Of a DNA stretch of 64,000 nt, positions 57,263-64,000 are shown piece by piece. Below the pieces are notes generated by a model. The model made no database searches, was not told where the DNA came from, and worked only from the letters and a program-made list of their open reading frames with translations. The position numbers were made by a program, and so were the translations under genes. The stretch is from contig NZ_AZSU01000003.1 of NCBI RefSeq assembly GCF_000511955.1, positions 183,312-247,311 of the forward strand, read 5' to 3'. This stretch comes from [Clostridium] ultunense DSM 10521 (GTDB lineage Bacteria; Bacillota; Clostridia; Tissierellales; Tepidimicrobiaceae). Within the stretch, counting starts at the first letter, position 1. Each line of letters starts with the position of its first letter.

Positions 57263-57291
57263 TTGACTAAATGAGAAAATTATTATACAAT
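57263..57291 (+). promoter_or_regulatory. Promoter of recA
   Basis: -35 TTGACT (57263-57268), 17-base spacer and -10 TACAAT (57286-57291), in the cinA-recA gap. The transcription start would be near 57298, overlapping the LexA-box palindrome that follows. Confidence 0.7.
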
Positions 57292-57298
57292 TATTATA

Positions 57299-57310
57299 GA
57301 ACTCATGTTC
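57299..57310 (+). promoter_or_regulatory. LexA (DinR) operator at recA
   Basis: GAAC-TCAT-GTTC has the exact GAAC-N4-GTTC half-sites of the Gram-positive LexA box. It sits over the predicted transcription start of recA, so LexA would block initiation until DNA damage. This indicates that recA is SOS-regulated. No other LexA box was noticed in the window, though the SbcD-like gene downstream is not fully excluded. Confidence 0.8.
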
Positions 57311-57351
57311 CAAAATGTGAAGGGTGGTGAGTCCAGTTTAACTGGAGAAAT

Positions 57352-58404
57352 ATGACTAATAAAGATGAGAAAAATAAAGCTTTAGATATGGCTATTAGCC
57401 AAATTGAAAAACAATTTGGCAAAGGGTCGATAATGAGATTAGGTGATACTAAAACTGTTAAGATGGAAGTTATACCTACTGGTTCTTTAGAATTAGATAT
57501 TGCATTGGGTATTGGTGGCGTTCCTAGAGGTAGAATTATTGAAATATATGGACCAGAATCATCTGGGAAAACCACTGTTGCTCTACATGTGATAGCAGAA
57601 GCACAAAAAAGAGATGGTATAGCAGCTTTTATTGACGCAGAGCATGCCTTAGATCCAAACTATGCAAAAAAATTAGGTGTAGATGTTGAAAACCTAATAG
57701 TATCACAACCTGACACTGGAGAGCAAGGACTGGAAATAACTGAAGCGTTGGTAAGAAGTGGTGCAGTTGATATTGTGGTTGTAGATTCAGTTGCTGCATT
57801 AGTACCCAAGGCTGAAATAGAAGGAGAGATGGGTGACAGCCATGTGGGGTTGCAAGCAAGGCTAATGTCCCAAGCCCTTAGAAAGTTAGCAGGGGCAATA
57901 AATAAATCTAATACTACTGTAATCTTTATTAATCAGCTAAGAGAAAAAGTAGGGGTTATGTTTGGCAATCCTGAAACTACTACAGGAGGTAGGGCTTTAA
58001 AATTTTATTCTAGCATACGATTAGATGTGAGAAGGGTAGATTCTATAAAACAAGGTGATAATGTAATTGGTAATAGAACAAGGGTTAGGGTTGTTAAAAA
58101 TAAGGTAGCTCCTCCTTTTAAACAAGCAGAATTCGATATCATGTATGGCCTAGGTATTTCTAAAGAAGGAAACATATTAGACACTGGGGTAGAGGCAGAT
58201 ATTATAAATAAATCTGGCTCCTGGTATAGTTATGGAGAACATAGGCTAGGGCAAGGTAGAGAAAATGCAAAAGATTTTTTAAGAGAAAACCCTAATATTA
58301 CACGTGAAATTGAAAAAAAAATAAGAGAAAAATTCGATTTGGACTCAGATGATGAAGATAATAATGAAGACAAAGAGAATAAAAAAAATAATAAGAAAAA
58401 TTAA
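57352..58404 (+). CDS. recA: Recombinase RecA
   Basis: A 350-residue RecA with Walker A G67-T74 (GPESSGKT), [48 protein letters not shown] and a C-terminal domain ending in an unusually long acidic/Lys-Asn tail ([20 protein letters not shown]). It forms filaments on ssDNA and triggers LexA self-cleavage. The start ATG 57352 has a weak local GGAG; a stronger AGGGTGGTGA lies farther upstream (see findings). No recX follows. Confidence 0.97.
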   Translation: MTNKDEKNKALDMAISQIEKQFGKGSIMRLGDTKTVKMEVIPTGSLELDIALGIGGVPRGRIIEIYGPESSGKTTVALHVIAEAQKRDGIAAFIDAEHALDPNYAKKLGVDVENLIVSQPDTGEQGLEITEALVRSGAVDIVVVDSVAALVPKAEIEGEMGDSHVGLQARLMSQALRKLAGAINKSNTTVIFINQLREKVGVMFGNPETTTGGRALKFYSSIRLDVRRVDSIKQGDNVIGNRTRVRVVKNKVAPPFKQAEFDIMYGLGISKEGNILDTGVEADIINKSGSWYSYGEHRLGQGRENAKDFLRENPNITREIEKKIREKFDLDSDDEDNNEDKENKKNNKKN

Positions 58405-58433
58405 ATAAACCTCCTATATAGGAGGTTTATTTA
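58402..58433 (+). terminator. Hairpin terminator after recA
   Basis: A perfect stem TTAATAAACCTCC-like (58404-58414 with 58421-58431) around TATATA, starting at the recA stop codon, followed by T-rich ATTTATA. It is likely to end most recA transcripts before the SbcD-like gene. The 3' arm contains GGAGG, hidden in the stem. Confidence 0.75.
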
Positions 58434-58449
58434 TAAGGAGTGTTATTTT

Positions 58450-59436
58450 TTGAAACTACTATTTTTAACAGATACTCATATAAGAGGCACAACACCTAAG
58501 AATAGAAAGGATAATCTTCCTGAAACATTAGAAAGAAAGTTAAAAGAAATCATTCAAATAGTAGTAGAATATGATATTGATTATGTACTACATGGTGGAG
58601 ATTTATTCGACAGGCCAGATATATCCGTTTCTATAGTAGGAAATTTTGCTTCAATACTAAAGGATTTTAAAGTTCCTATATATATAGTTTGTGGTAATCA
58701 CGATATTTATGGTCATAACCCTAATACAATTAATAGGACTATGCTTGGGCTTTTAGATACTTTAAAAGTAGTTCGAATTATTAATGAAAATGAAATCATA
58801 TACTTAAATAAAAATGGCATTAAGGTACAGTTAACGGGTCAACCTTATACTTATAATATTGATAATGAATCAAACAGGTCTAGTTATATAGTAGAAGATA
58901 TTCCAGGGGATGTAGATTATGGCATACACATAGTTCATGGTATGCTGTTAAACAAACCTTTTATCAAGGGCATACCCTATACATTAATCGACCATATCAA
59001 AGATACAAAAGCACATATTACCTTGTCTGGCCATTATCATTCTGGATTTGGAATAGTAAAAGTCAATAATAAATATTTCATAAATCCGGGAAGCTTAATA
59101 AGAGTCACTAATAGTTTAGCTGAAATAGAACGAATACCTCAAATAGCTCTTATTGATTTAAAAGACTCTATCGATGTAGAGCTAATACAGCTTAAAACTG
59201 CCTCTAAAGGGGGAGAAGTATTAGATAGACAGGAGATTGAAAATTATATTTTCAAAAGTGAAAGATTGTTTGAATTCAAGCAGTCAATAGATACAGCTAT
59301 CAATTTCGAAAAATTAGATATAAATGAAATATTGATGGAGGTTTCTAACACTGAAGGAGTATCTGAGAAAGTAAAGATAGAAGCACTTAAACGGATATCT
59401 GATTCCCAAATGAAAAATTCAGGAGATGGATATTAA
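58450..59436 (+). CDS. SbcD/Mre11-like metallophosphoesterase
   Basis: A 328-residue calcineurin-type phosphoesterase with all five Mre11 motifs: D8-x-H10 (TDTHIRG), G49-GD51 (HGGDLFD), GNHD 82-85, H163 (VHGMLL) and GHYH 194-197. In SbcCD this nuclease subunit trims DNA ends. At 328 residues it is shorter than E. coli SbcD (about 400) and appears to lack much of the capping domain. TTG 58450 follows AAGGAG (58435-58440) with 9-base spacing. It is followed by three genes that together look like a divided SbcC. Confidence 0.85.
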   Translation: MKLLFLTDTHIRGTTPKNRKDNLPETLERKLKEIIQIVVEYDIDYVLHGGDLFDRPDISVSIVGNFASILKDFKVPIYIVCGNHDIYGHNPNTINRTMLGLLDTLKVVRIINENEIIYLNKNGIKVQLTGQPYTYNIDNESNRSSYIVEDIPGDVDYGIHIVHGMLLNKPFIKGIPYTLIDHIKDTKAHITLSGHYHSGFGIVKVNNKYFINPGSLIRVTNSLAEIERIPQIALIDLKDSIDVELIQLKTASKGGEVLDRQEIENYIFKSERLFEFKQSIDTAINFEKLDINEILMEVSNTEGVSEKVKIEALKRISDSQMKNSGDGY

Positions 59437-59437
59437 T

Positions 59438-60880
59438 ATGAAATATATAAAAAAAATCGTTCTAGAAAACTTTCAATCCCATAAATATACAGAGATAGAA
59501 CTGGATCAACACTTAAATGTTATAGTTGGCCCATCAGACCATGGTAAAACGGCCATAATTAGAGGATTAAAATGGGCTTTGTTTAATGAACCTTCTGGAG
59601 ATTTTTTTATTAGAGAAGGAGAAAATGAATGTAGTGTTACGGTAATTTTTAACGATGGTTCTAAAATAAAAAGGTATAGAAGTAAAAGTAAAAATGCTTA
59701 TTATCTATATAATAATAAGGGAGAAGAAACGGTATTCGAGGGTTTCGGCACTAAGGTTCCTGAAGAGATTATTGATGTATCATCTATGAGAAAAATAGTA
59801 TTAGATAGTAATCAGTCTAGTTCAATAAATATTGGAGAACAATTAGAAGGGCCCTTTTTGCTTTCTGAAAAAAATGCTACTAGAGCTAATGCCATAGGCA
59901 GATTAGTTGGCGTTCACATAATAGATGATGCTCTTAAGGATACATTAAGGGATATCAGGAATTTAAATATTAAAAGAAAAAACCATGAAGAAATGCTAGA
60001 AAGTTTACAAAATAGCTTAGCCGAATATGATTACCTAGATGAATTAATAGTAAAGACTAAAAAGCTAAAAAGGATAAAAGGCCACATTCATAATAGTCAA
60101 ATGAAATTAAATAGACTGGTTGAAATTTCTGAGTATTTAAGTAGGATAAATGAAGATATTATACTGATTGATGAGTATTTAAATAAACTTGAAAATCTTA
60201 ATAGGATTATGGATATTGAAAAAGATTTAACCAATAATTTTAATAATTATAATTATATTTTTGGCAGATATATTCGATTGGATAGAATAAAAAAGGATAT
60301 TGAATATAATAATAATTTGCTTGCATCTTTAATAAATATTGAAAAAATTTCAGAAATCGCTAATACAGCAAACGTCTTTCTAGATAGGGTAACTAAGCTC
60401 AGTAAAGCTAACTCAAATTTGAAAGGGGTTAATCTTTCAATATTAAAAAACCAAAGGCTTTTGAATGAGTTGAAGGAAATTGATAAAGTTAAAAAAAGTA
60501 TGGTTATAATCGAAGAAGATTTTTTGAAGATAACAAAATTATTAAATTTAAACAGTAGATTAGATAATATTAATAAAAGCTTATCCATTGGCAAAGTTTA
60601 TATAGAAAAATTATCAAATATAGAGAATATATCCGATATAAAGGATTTATTAGAGTTGAAAAACAAACAATTAGGAAAATTAGTAGACTATAAGAATAAG
60701 TATGATACAATCATAAATAGAAAGGTTGAAGTTGAAAAAGGATTATCTCAATTAATAAAAGAAATTGAAAGCCAATTAGACCAGTATAAAAACATATTAA
60801 TTAAATTAGAAGTATGTCCTCTATGCTTTAGCAATATAGATAAATTTAGAGTCGAAGAGATTATTAATAATTATAGATAG
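59438..60880 (+). CDS. Split SbcC/Rad50 ATPase, N-terminal half with Walker A and terminal zinc-hook CxxC
   Basis: A 480-residue protein. Residues 1-140 form the N-terminal lobe of an SbcC/Rad50 ATPase (Walker A GPSDHGKT, residues 31-38; an NFQSH start typical of the family). The rest (about 190-450) is a coiled coil, and the chain ends in C460-PL-C463 with 17 residues beyond, the position of the Rad50 zinc hook. There is no Walker B, signature or H-loop: those are in the gene at 61145. ATG 59438 chosen behind AGGAGATGG; the alternative ATG 59426 overlaps the preceding gene. The stop TAA of the SbcD-like gene is 1 base before. Confidence 0.85.
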   Translation: MKYIKKIVLENFQSHKYTEIELDQHLNVIVGPSDHGKTAIIRGLKWALFNEPSGDFFIREGENECSVTVIFNDGSKIKRYRSKSKNAYYLYNNKGEETVFEGFGTKVPEEIIDVSSMRKIVLDSNQSSSINIGEQLEGPFLLSEKNATRANAIGRLVGVHIIDDALKDTLRDIRNLNIKRKNHEEMLESLQNSLAEYDYLDELIVKTKKLKRIKGHIHNSQMKLNRLVEISEYLSRINEDIILIDEYLNKLENLNRIMDIEKDLTNNFNNYNYIFGRYIRLDRIKKDIEYNNNLLASLINIEKISEIANTANVFLDRVTKLSKANSNLKGVNLSILKNQRLLNELKEIDKVKKSMVIIEEDFLKITKLLNLNSRLDNINKSLSIGKVYIEKLSNIENISDIKDLLELKNKQLGKLVDYKNKYDTIINRKVEVEKGLSQLIKEIESQLDQYKNILIKLEVCPLCFSNIDKFRVEEIINNYR

Positions 60881-60891
60881 GAGGAGAACTA

Positions 60892-61140
60892 ATGGATTAC
60901 GAAAAGGAACTTAATGATTTGCGAGATAACCTTGAAAAAGCTAAAAATCTAAAATATAGAGCTGAAGCTAGATTAGAGCAACTTAATAATCAACAGCAAG
61001 AAATAATTGAAGAATTGAAAGAATTAGGAGTAAATCCTGAGGACTTAGAAGAAGAGATTAAAAGATTAAGATCGGAAATAGATAGGTTGTTTAAGGAGGC
61101 AAATACATTGTTACCAAAAGATATTTTAGAAAAGAAGTGA
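60892..61140 (+). CDS. Small coiled-coil protein within the split SbcC cassette
   Basis: An 82-residue, wholly helical, charged protein (KELNDLRDNLEKAKNLKYRAEARLEQLNNQQQEIIEELKELG). I do not recognise a named family. It has its own strong AGGAGGAG site (60879-60886). Position between the two SbcC halves suggests that it supplies, or spans, the coiled coil after the hook. No Cys residues, so it does not contribute to the hook. It starts 11 bases after the N-half stop and ends four bases before the C-half start. Confidence 0.75.
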   Translation: MDYEKELNDLRDNLEKAKNLKYRAEARLEQLNNQQQEIIEELKELGVNPEDLEEEIKRLRSEIDRLFKEANTLLPKDILEKK

Positions 61141-61144
61141 TATA

Positions 61145-61801
61145 ATGATAAATAGTTATGAAACTTTAGATAGCTATATATCTAAAATTGATTCATATAT
61201 TTCTAAAGAATTAGGGAAAAAAGAAAAAATATTAGAACAGATGAAGGAATATAATGATTTAATAAAAAGTATACAATTAGAGATTGATTTAAACGAGAAA
61301 GTAAGTCTCCTTTTACAAAGAACTTCTGAATTTGCTAGAAATCAAGCTAAGATCCAAATTGAAACTTTGGTAACCAATTGTTTGCAATATATTTTTGAGA
61401 GCAATATAGAGTTTAAAATCGAAATTGAAGAATTATATGGAAAACCTAATGCAGAATTCTTTGTTATTACCAAGGGAGATAATACTATAATTAAAACAAA
61501 GCCAGAACAATCTAGGGGTGGAGGGGTTGTAGACATTATATCGTTAGCTCTACGTATAGCATTCCTTCAGGTTCACAAGCCTAAAATAGAAGGACCACTT
61601 ATTTTGGATGAACCTGCTAAACATGTTAGTGAAGAGTATATTTTTAATGTAGCAGATTTTCTAAGAAAAACATCGGAAATGTTTGATAGACAAATTATTA
61701 TGGTAACTCATAATAATCATCTTTCTTCTATTGGTACAAATGCTTATAGGGTAAGCATGAAAGGAACAGAGAGTAGGGCAGAGAAGATAACACCTAATTA
61801 A
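61145..61801 (+). CDS. Split SbcC/Rad50 ATPase, C-terminal half with signature, Walker B and H-loop
   Basis: A 218-residue protein: a short coiled coil (1-70), a linker and the C-terminal ATPase lobe with the signature-like SRGGGVVD (123-130), Walker B LILDEP with D155/E156, D-loop AKHVS and H-loop H189 (VTHN). No Walker A is present, so it cannot act alone. It complements the N-half at 59438. Ribosome-binding site is poor (GAAGTGA), implying coupling to the small gene upstream. The ORF is in a different frame from the upstream gene, so no simple stop mutation separates them. Confidence 0.85.
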   Translation: MINSYETLDSYISKIDSYISKELGKKEKILEQMKEYNDLIKSIQLEIDLNEKVSLLLQRTSEFARNQAKIQIETLVTNCLQYIFESNIEFKIEIEELYGKPNAEFFVITKGDNTIIKTKPEQSRGGGVVDIISLALRIAFLQVHKPKIEGPLILDEPAKHVSEEYIFNVADFLRKTSEMFDRQIIMVTHNNHLSSIGTNAYRVSMKGTESRAEKITPN

Positions 61802-61806
61802 TACTC

Positions 61807-61835
61807 TTGACATATTTATTTAAAAGTAATAAAAT
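61807..61835 (+). promoter_or_regulatory. Strong sigma-A promoter for rny
   Basis: Perfect -35 TTGACA (61807-61812), 17-base spacer, -10 TAAAAT (61830-61835, five of six). It begins six bases after the preceding stop. Transcription would start near 61842, leaving about 144 bases of 5' leader before rny. Confidence 0.85.
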
Positions 61836-61874
61836 GTAATCGTACCTAAATATACAAAATTGTATGTGTATGCT

Positions 61875-61913
61875 ATATAAGCCGAAGGCCTAAGCTACTC
61901 GGTTTATATTTTT
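61875..61913 (+). terminator. Terminator-like hairpin in the rny leader (possible attenuator)
   Basis: ATATAAGCCGA (61875-61885) pairs with TCGGTTTATAT (61899-61909), one G-T pair, loop 13 bases, followed by TTTT (61910-61913) after the paired TAT. It lies between the rny promoter and start. A nearby ATACAA/TTGTAT hairpin (61852-61865) could be an alternative fold. If active, it would attenuate rny transcription. Confidence 0.55.
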
Positions 61914-61985
61914 ACCTAATGATCTAATTTAAAAGAATATGTGGTATGAAACTTGAAAATTAAATAGAATAGGAGGTGCATCGTT

Positions 61986-63515
61986 ATTGATCTTATAATC
62001 AATATCCTAATAGCTATCATAGGGATCATTATTGGTTTTTATATAAGGAAAACCATCGGTGAAAGAAAAATAGGCAATGCTGAAGAATTAGCTAAAAGAA
62101 TTATTGAAGATGCAAATAGGGATGCTGAAACGAGTAAAAAAGAGCTTCTACTAGAAGCAAAGGAAGAAATTCATAAAATAAGAATCGAAAATGAAAGGGA
62201 AAACAGAGAGAGAAGGACTGAAATTCAAAAACAAGAAAGGCGTTTATTACAAAAAGAGGAATCTATAGATAGAAAGATTGAATCCATAGAGAAAAAGGAA
62301 GATAATCTTAATAGAAAATCTAAGGAGTTGGAAGAAAGAGAGATTCTAATTGAAGAATTGTATAATAAACAACTAGGGGAGTTGGAAAGACTTTCAGGCC
62401 TTACTTCTGATGAGGCAAAAGAGTTATTATTAAACGATATTAAAAAGGAAATAGCTCATGAATCAGCCCTTCTTATTAAGGAGATGGAAAATAAAACTAA
62501 GGAAGAATCAGAAAAAAAAGCAAGAGAAATAATCTCCTGTGCTATCCAAAAATGTGCTGCTGACCATGTAGCTGAGTCGACCGTAACCGTTGTTGCTTTA
62601 CCAAATGATGAAATGAAGGGTAGAATTATTGGTAGAGAAGGCAGGAATATTAGAACCTTAGAAACTTTGACTGGTATCGATTTAATAATAGATGATACAC
62701 CAGAAGCAGTAGTGTTGTCGGGTTTCGACCCTATAAGGAGGGAGGTTGCACGAATTGCTCTTGAAAAATTAATTGTTGATGGTAGAATCCATCCTGCTAG
62801 AATAGAAGAAATGGTCGAAAAGGCTAAGAAGGAAGTAGATAATGTCATAAGGGAAGAAGGAGAGCAAGCTGCATTTGACACTGGAATTCATGGCCTCCAT
62901 CCTGAGTCGATAAAGCTTTTGGGAAGGTTAAAATACAGAACTAGTTATGGACAAAATGTCCTAAGACATTCTATTGAGGTAGCTCACCTTGCTGGAGTTA
63001 TGGCTGCTGAGTTAGGAGCTGATATAAGGGTAGCTAAAAGAGCAGGACTTCTGCATGATATAGGTAAAGCTGTAGATCATGAGGTAGAAGGACCTCATGT
63101 TGATATAGGTGTAGACTTAGCTAGAAGATATAAAGAATCTAGGGAAGTTCTCCATTGTATTGCTGCACACCATGGAGATGTAGAGCCTAATACGGTAGAA
63201 GCTGTATTAGTACAAGCTGCAGATGCAATATCTGCTGCAAGGCCAGGTGCTCGAAGAGAAACTTTAGAAGCTTATATAAAACGATTAGAAAAGCTAGAGG
63301 AAATCGCTAACTCCTTCGATGGTATAGAAAAATCTTATGCTATACAGGCAGGTCGTGAGTTGCGAATAATGGTCAAGCCTGAAGATGTAGGAGATGATGA
63401 AATTATTCTTACGGCTAGGGAAATAGTCAAGAGAATAGAAGCAGAACTTGATTATCCTGGTCAAATTAAGGTAAATGTTATCAGGGAAACTAGAGCTATT
63501 GAATATGCTAAATAA
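61986..63515 (+). CDS. rny: Ribonuclease Y with apparent ATT start
   Basis: A 509-residue RNase Y: N-terminal membrane helix (2-20), coiled coil (about 25-180), KH domain ([15 protein letters not shown]), HD domain ([15 protein letters not shown]) and C-terminal domain. It is the main membrane-bound endoribonuclease of mRNA decay in Firmicutes. The frame runs from the TAG at 61965 to 63515 without ATG, GTG or TTG until TTG 62328, which would lose the anchor and part of the coil. ATT 61986 has AGGAGG (61971-61976) with 9-base spacing and restores the family length (Bacillus: 520). Start call is inference. Confidence 0.85.
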   Translation: MDLIINILIAIIGIIIGFYIRKTIGERKIGNAEELAKRIIEDANRDAETSKKELLLEAKEEIHKIRIENERENRERRTEIQKQERRLLQKEESIDRKIESIEKKEDNLNRKSKELEEREILIEELYNKQLGELERLSGLTSDEAKELLLNDIKKEIAHESALLIKEMENKTKEESEKKAREIISCAIQKCAADHVAESTVTVVALPNDEMKGRIIGREGRNIRTLETLTGIDLIIDDTPEAVVLSGFDPIRREVARIALEKLIVDGRIHPARIEEMVEKAKKEVDNVIREEGEQAAFDTGIHGLHPESIKLLGRLKYRTSYGQNVLRHSIEVAHLAGVMAAELGADIRVAKRAGLLHDIGKAVDHEVEGPHVDIGVDLARRYKESREVLHCIAAHHGDVEPNTVEAVLVQAADAISAARPGARRETLEAYIKRLEKLEEIANSFDGIEKSYAIQAGRELRIMVKPEDVGDDEIILTAREIVKRIEAELDYPGQIKVNVIRETRAIEYAK

Positions 63516-63583
63516 AAGCTTTTATATTATAAACACTAAATTATAACGAAAATTTGATTTTTTCATTATTTTTTCAAAATAAA

Positions 63584-63610
63584 AGAGGATTTTAACATTA
63601 TCTGTAGAAT
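63584..63610 (+). promoter_or_regulatory. Sigma-H promoter of spoVS
   Basis: -35 AGAGGATTT (63584-63592) fits RnAGGAwwW, an 11-base spacer follows, and -10 GTAGAAT (63604-63610) fits RnnGAAT. In Bacillus subtilis spoVS is sigma-H controlled, so the match is expected. It lies 54 bases before the first spoVS start. Confidence 0.8.
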
Positions 63611-63664
63611 AAATAATATAAACATAAAATATATTATTAATATAGTGTAGAGGGGGATATTTTA

Positions 63665-63925
63665 ATGGATGTATTAAAAGTATCAGCAAAATCAAGTCCA
63701 AATTCTGTAGCAGGAGCACTGGCTGGAGTATTAAGGGAAAAAGGCAATGCGGAAATCCAAGCTATTGGGGCAGGTGCTTTGAATCAAGCAGTTAAAGCAG
63801 TAGCCATAGCACGAGGATTTGTAGCACCCAGTGGAATCGATCTAATCTGCATACCCGCATTTACCGACATCGAAATTGATGGTGAGGAAAGGACAGCTAT
63901 TAAGTTAATTGTTGAACCAAGATAG
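63665..63925 (+). CDS. spoVS: Stage V sporulation protein S (copy 1)
   Basis: An 86-residue Alba-like SpoVS (LKVSAKSSPNSVAGALAGVLREKGNAEIQAIGAGALNQAVKAVAIARGFVAPSGIDL). It acts in sporulation and septation in Bacillus and is likely a nucleic-acid-binding protein by fold. GAGGGGGA upstream. Complete. Confidence 0.95.
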   Translation: MDVLKVSAKSSPNSVAGALAGVLREKGNAEIQAIGAGALNQAVKAVAIARGFVAPSGIDLICIPAFTDIEIDGEERTAIKLIVEPR

Positions 63926-63949
63926 TCAAATCTTAAGGGGGATGTTTTA

Positions 63950-64000
63950 ATGGATGTATTAAAAGTATCAGCAAAATCAAGTCCAAATTCTGTAGCAGGA
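63950..64000 (+). CDS. spoVS: Stage V sporulation protein S (copy 2, cut by window end)
   Basis: The first 17 codons are identical to copy 1, base for base, including the first ATG. AGGGGGA precedes it. The gene is cut at base 64000, so completeness and identity further on are unknown. The gap after the copy-1 stop is only 24 bases and holds no promoter that I can see, so it may be co-transcribed. Confidence 0.85.
   Translation, partial: MDVLKVSAKSSPNSVAG

Larger units (their letters stand above)
63660..64000 (+). repeat. Tandem duplication carrying spoVS
   Basis: The 51 bases from 63665 recur exactly at 63950-64000, 285 bases later, and the ribosome-binding region is also near identical (GGGGGATATTTTAATG against GGGGGATGTTTTAATG). 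The second copy continues past the window. Confidence 0.9.

Noticed and set aside
59438..61801. Frameshift or nonsense explanation for the divided SbcC
   Set aside because: The middle gene has its own strong ribosome-binding site, gaps are short and clean, and the pieces split at the natural hook and after it. A sequencing error cannot be wholly excluded.
61987..61998. TTG at 61987 as the rny start
   Set aside because: It is in a different frame and reaches a stop (TAA at 61996) after three codons.
1..64000. Mobile elements, CRISPR arrays, tRNA or rRNA genes
   Set aside because: No transposase, integrase, spaced direct repeats or clear RNA-gene sequences were found; gene content is core chromosomal.

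Overview
The window is an AT-rich stretch from an endospore-forming, flagellated member of the Firmicutes, most likely class Clostridia. Family-level placement (something near Tissierellales) is only a guess. The evidence is the gene order, which follows the conserved fla/che - rpsB - polC - nusA/infB - pnp - ftsK - recA - rny - spoVS backbone known from Bacillus and Clostridia. The Gram-positive PolC, FliY in place of FliN, CheC/CheD, SpoVS, a YlxY-like deacetylase and a YlmC/YmxH protein agree with this. Every supported gene is on the + strand, no gene-free stretch reaches 300 bases, and I saw no tRNA, rRNA, CRISPR array or transposon.

Positions 1-25844 are one long motility and chemotaxis operon: fliJ, a MotE/YlxF-like membrane protein, fliK, an unusual flgD, a small flagellar-operon protein, flgE, flbD, motA, motB, fliL, fliM, fliY, cheY, the export genes fliO-fliP-fliQ-fliR-flhB-flhA, the placement GTPase/ATPase pair flhF-flhG, a PilZ protein, cheB-cheA-cheW-cheC-cheD, the motility sigma factor, a FapA protein and two poorly known small genes. 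Most junctions overlap or are only a few bases apart, so co-transcription is likely.

Positions 25845-47306 are translation, envelope and replication housekeeping. They hold rpsB-tsf-pyrH-frr, uppS-cdsA-rseP-ispG (no dxr), mgtC, polC, then rimP-nusA-rnpM-infB-rbfA-nrnA-truB-ribF and rpsO-pnp. Several intergenic hairpins and leaders (rpsB, rpsB/tsf, tsf/pyrH, frr/uppS, rimP, rpsO) suggest graded expression inside this cluster.

Positions 47307-64000 hold a ylxY-like deacetylase, an M16 peptidase, dut, a ylmC/ymxH-type gene, tepA, uppP, ftsK/spoIIIE, rimO, pgsA, cinA and recA (with a LexA box). Next comes a four-gene Mre11/Rad50-like cassette in which the Rad50/SbcC ATPase is divided over separate genes, then rny and a tandem pair of spoVS genes, the second cut by the window edge.

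The points most worth a second look are: the split Rad50-type ATPase next to recA; rny, which has no ATG/GTG/TTG start and seems to use ATT behind a long terminator-containing leader; FlgD carrying a FIVAR module in place of its usual C-terminal region; the tandem spoVS genes behind a near-perfect sigma-H promoter; the absence of dxr from its usual slot; and a four-codon micro-ORF that contains the rpsB Shine-Dalgarno.
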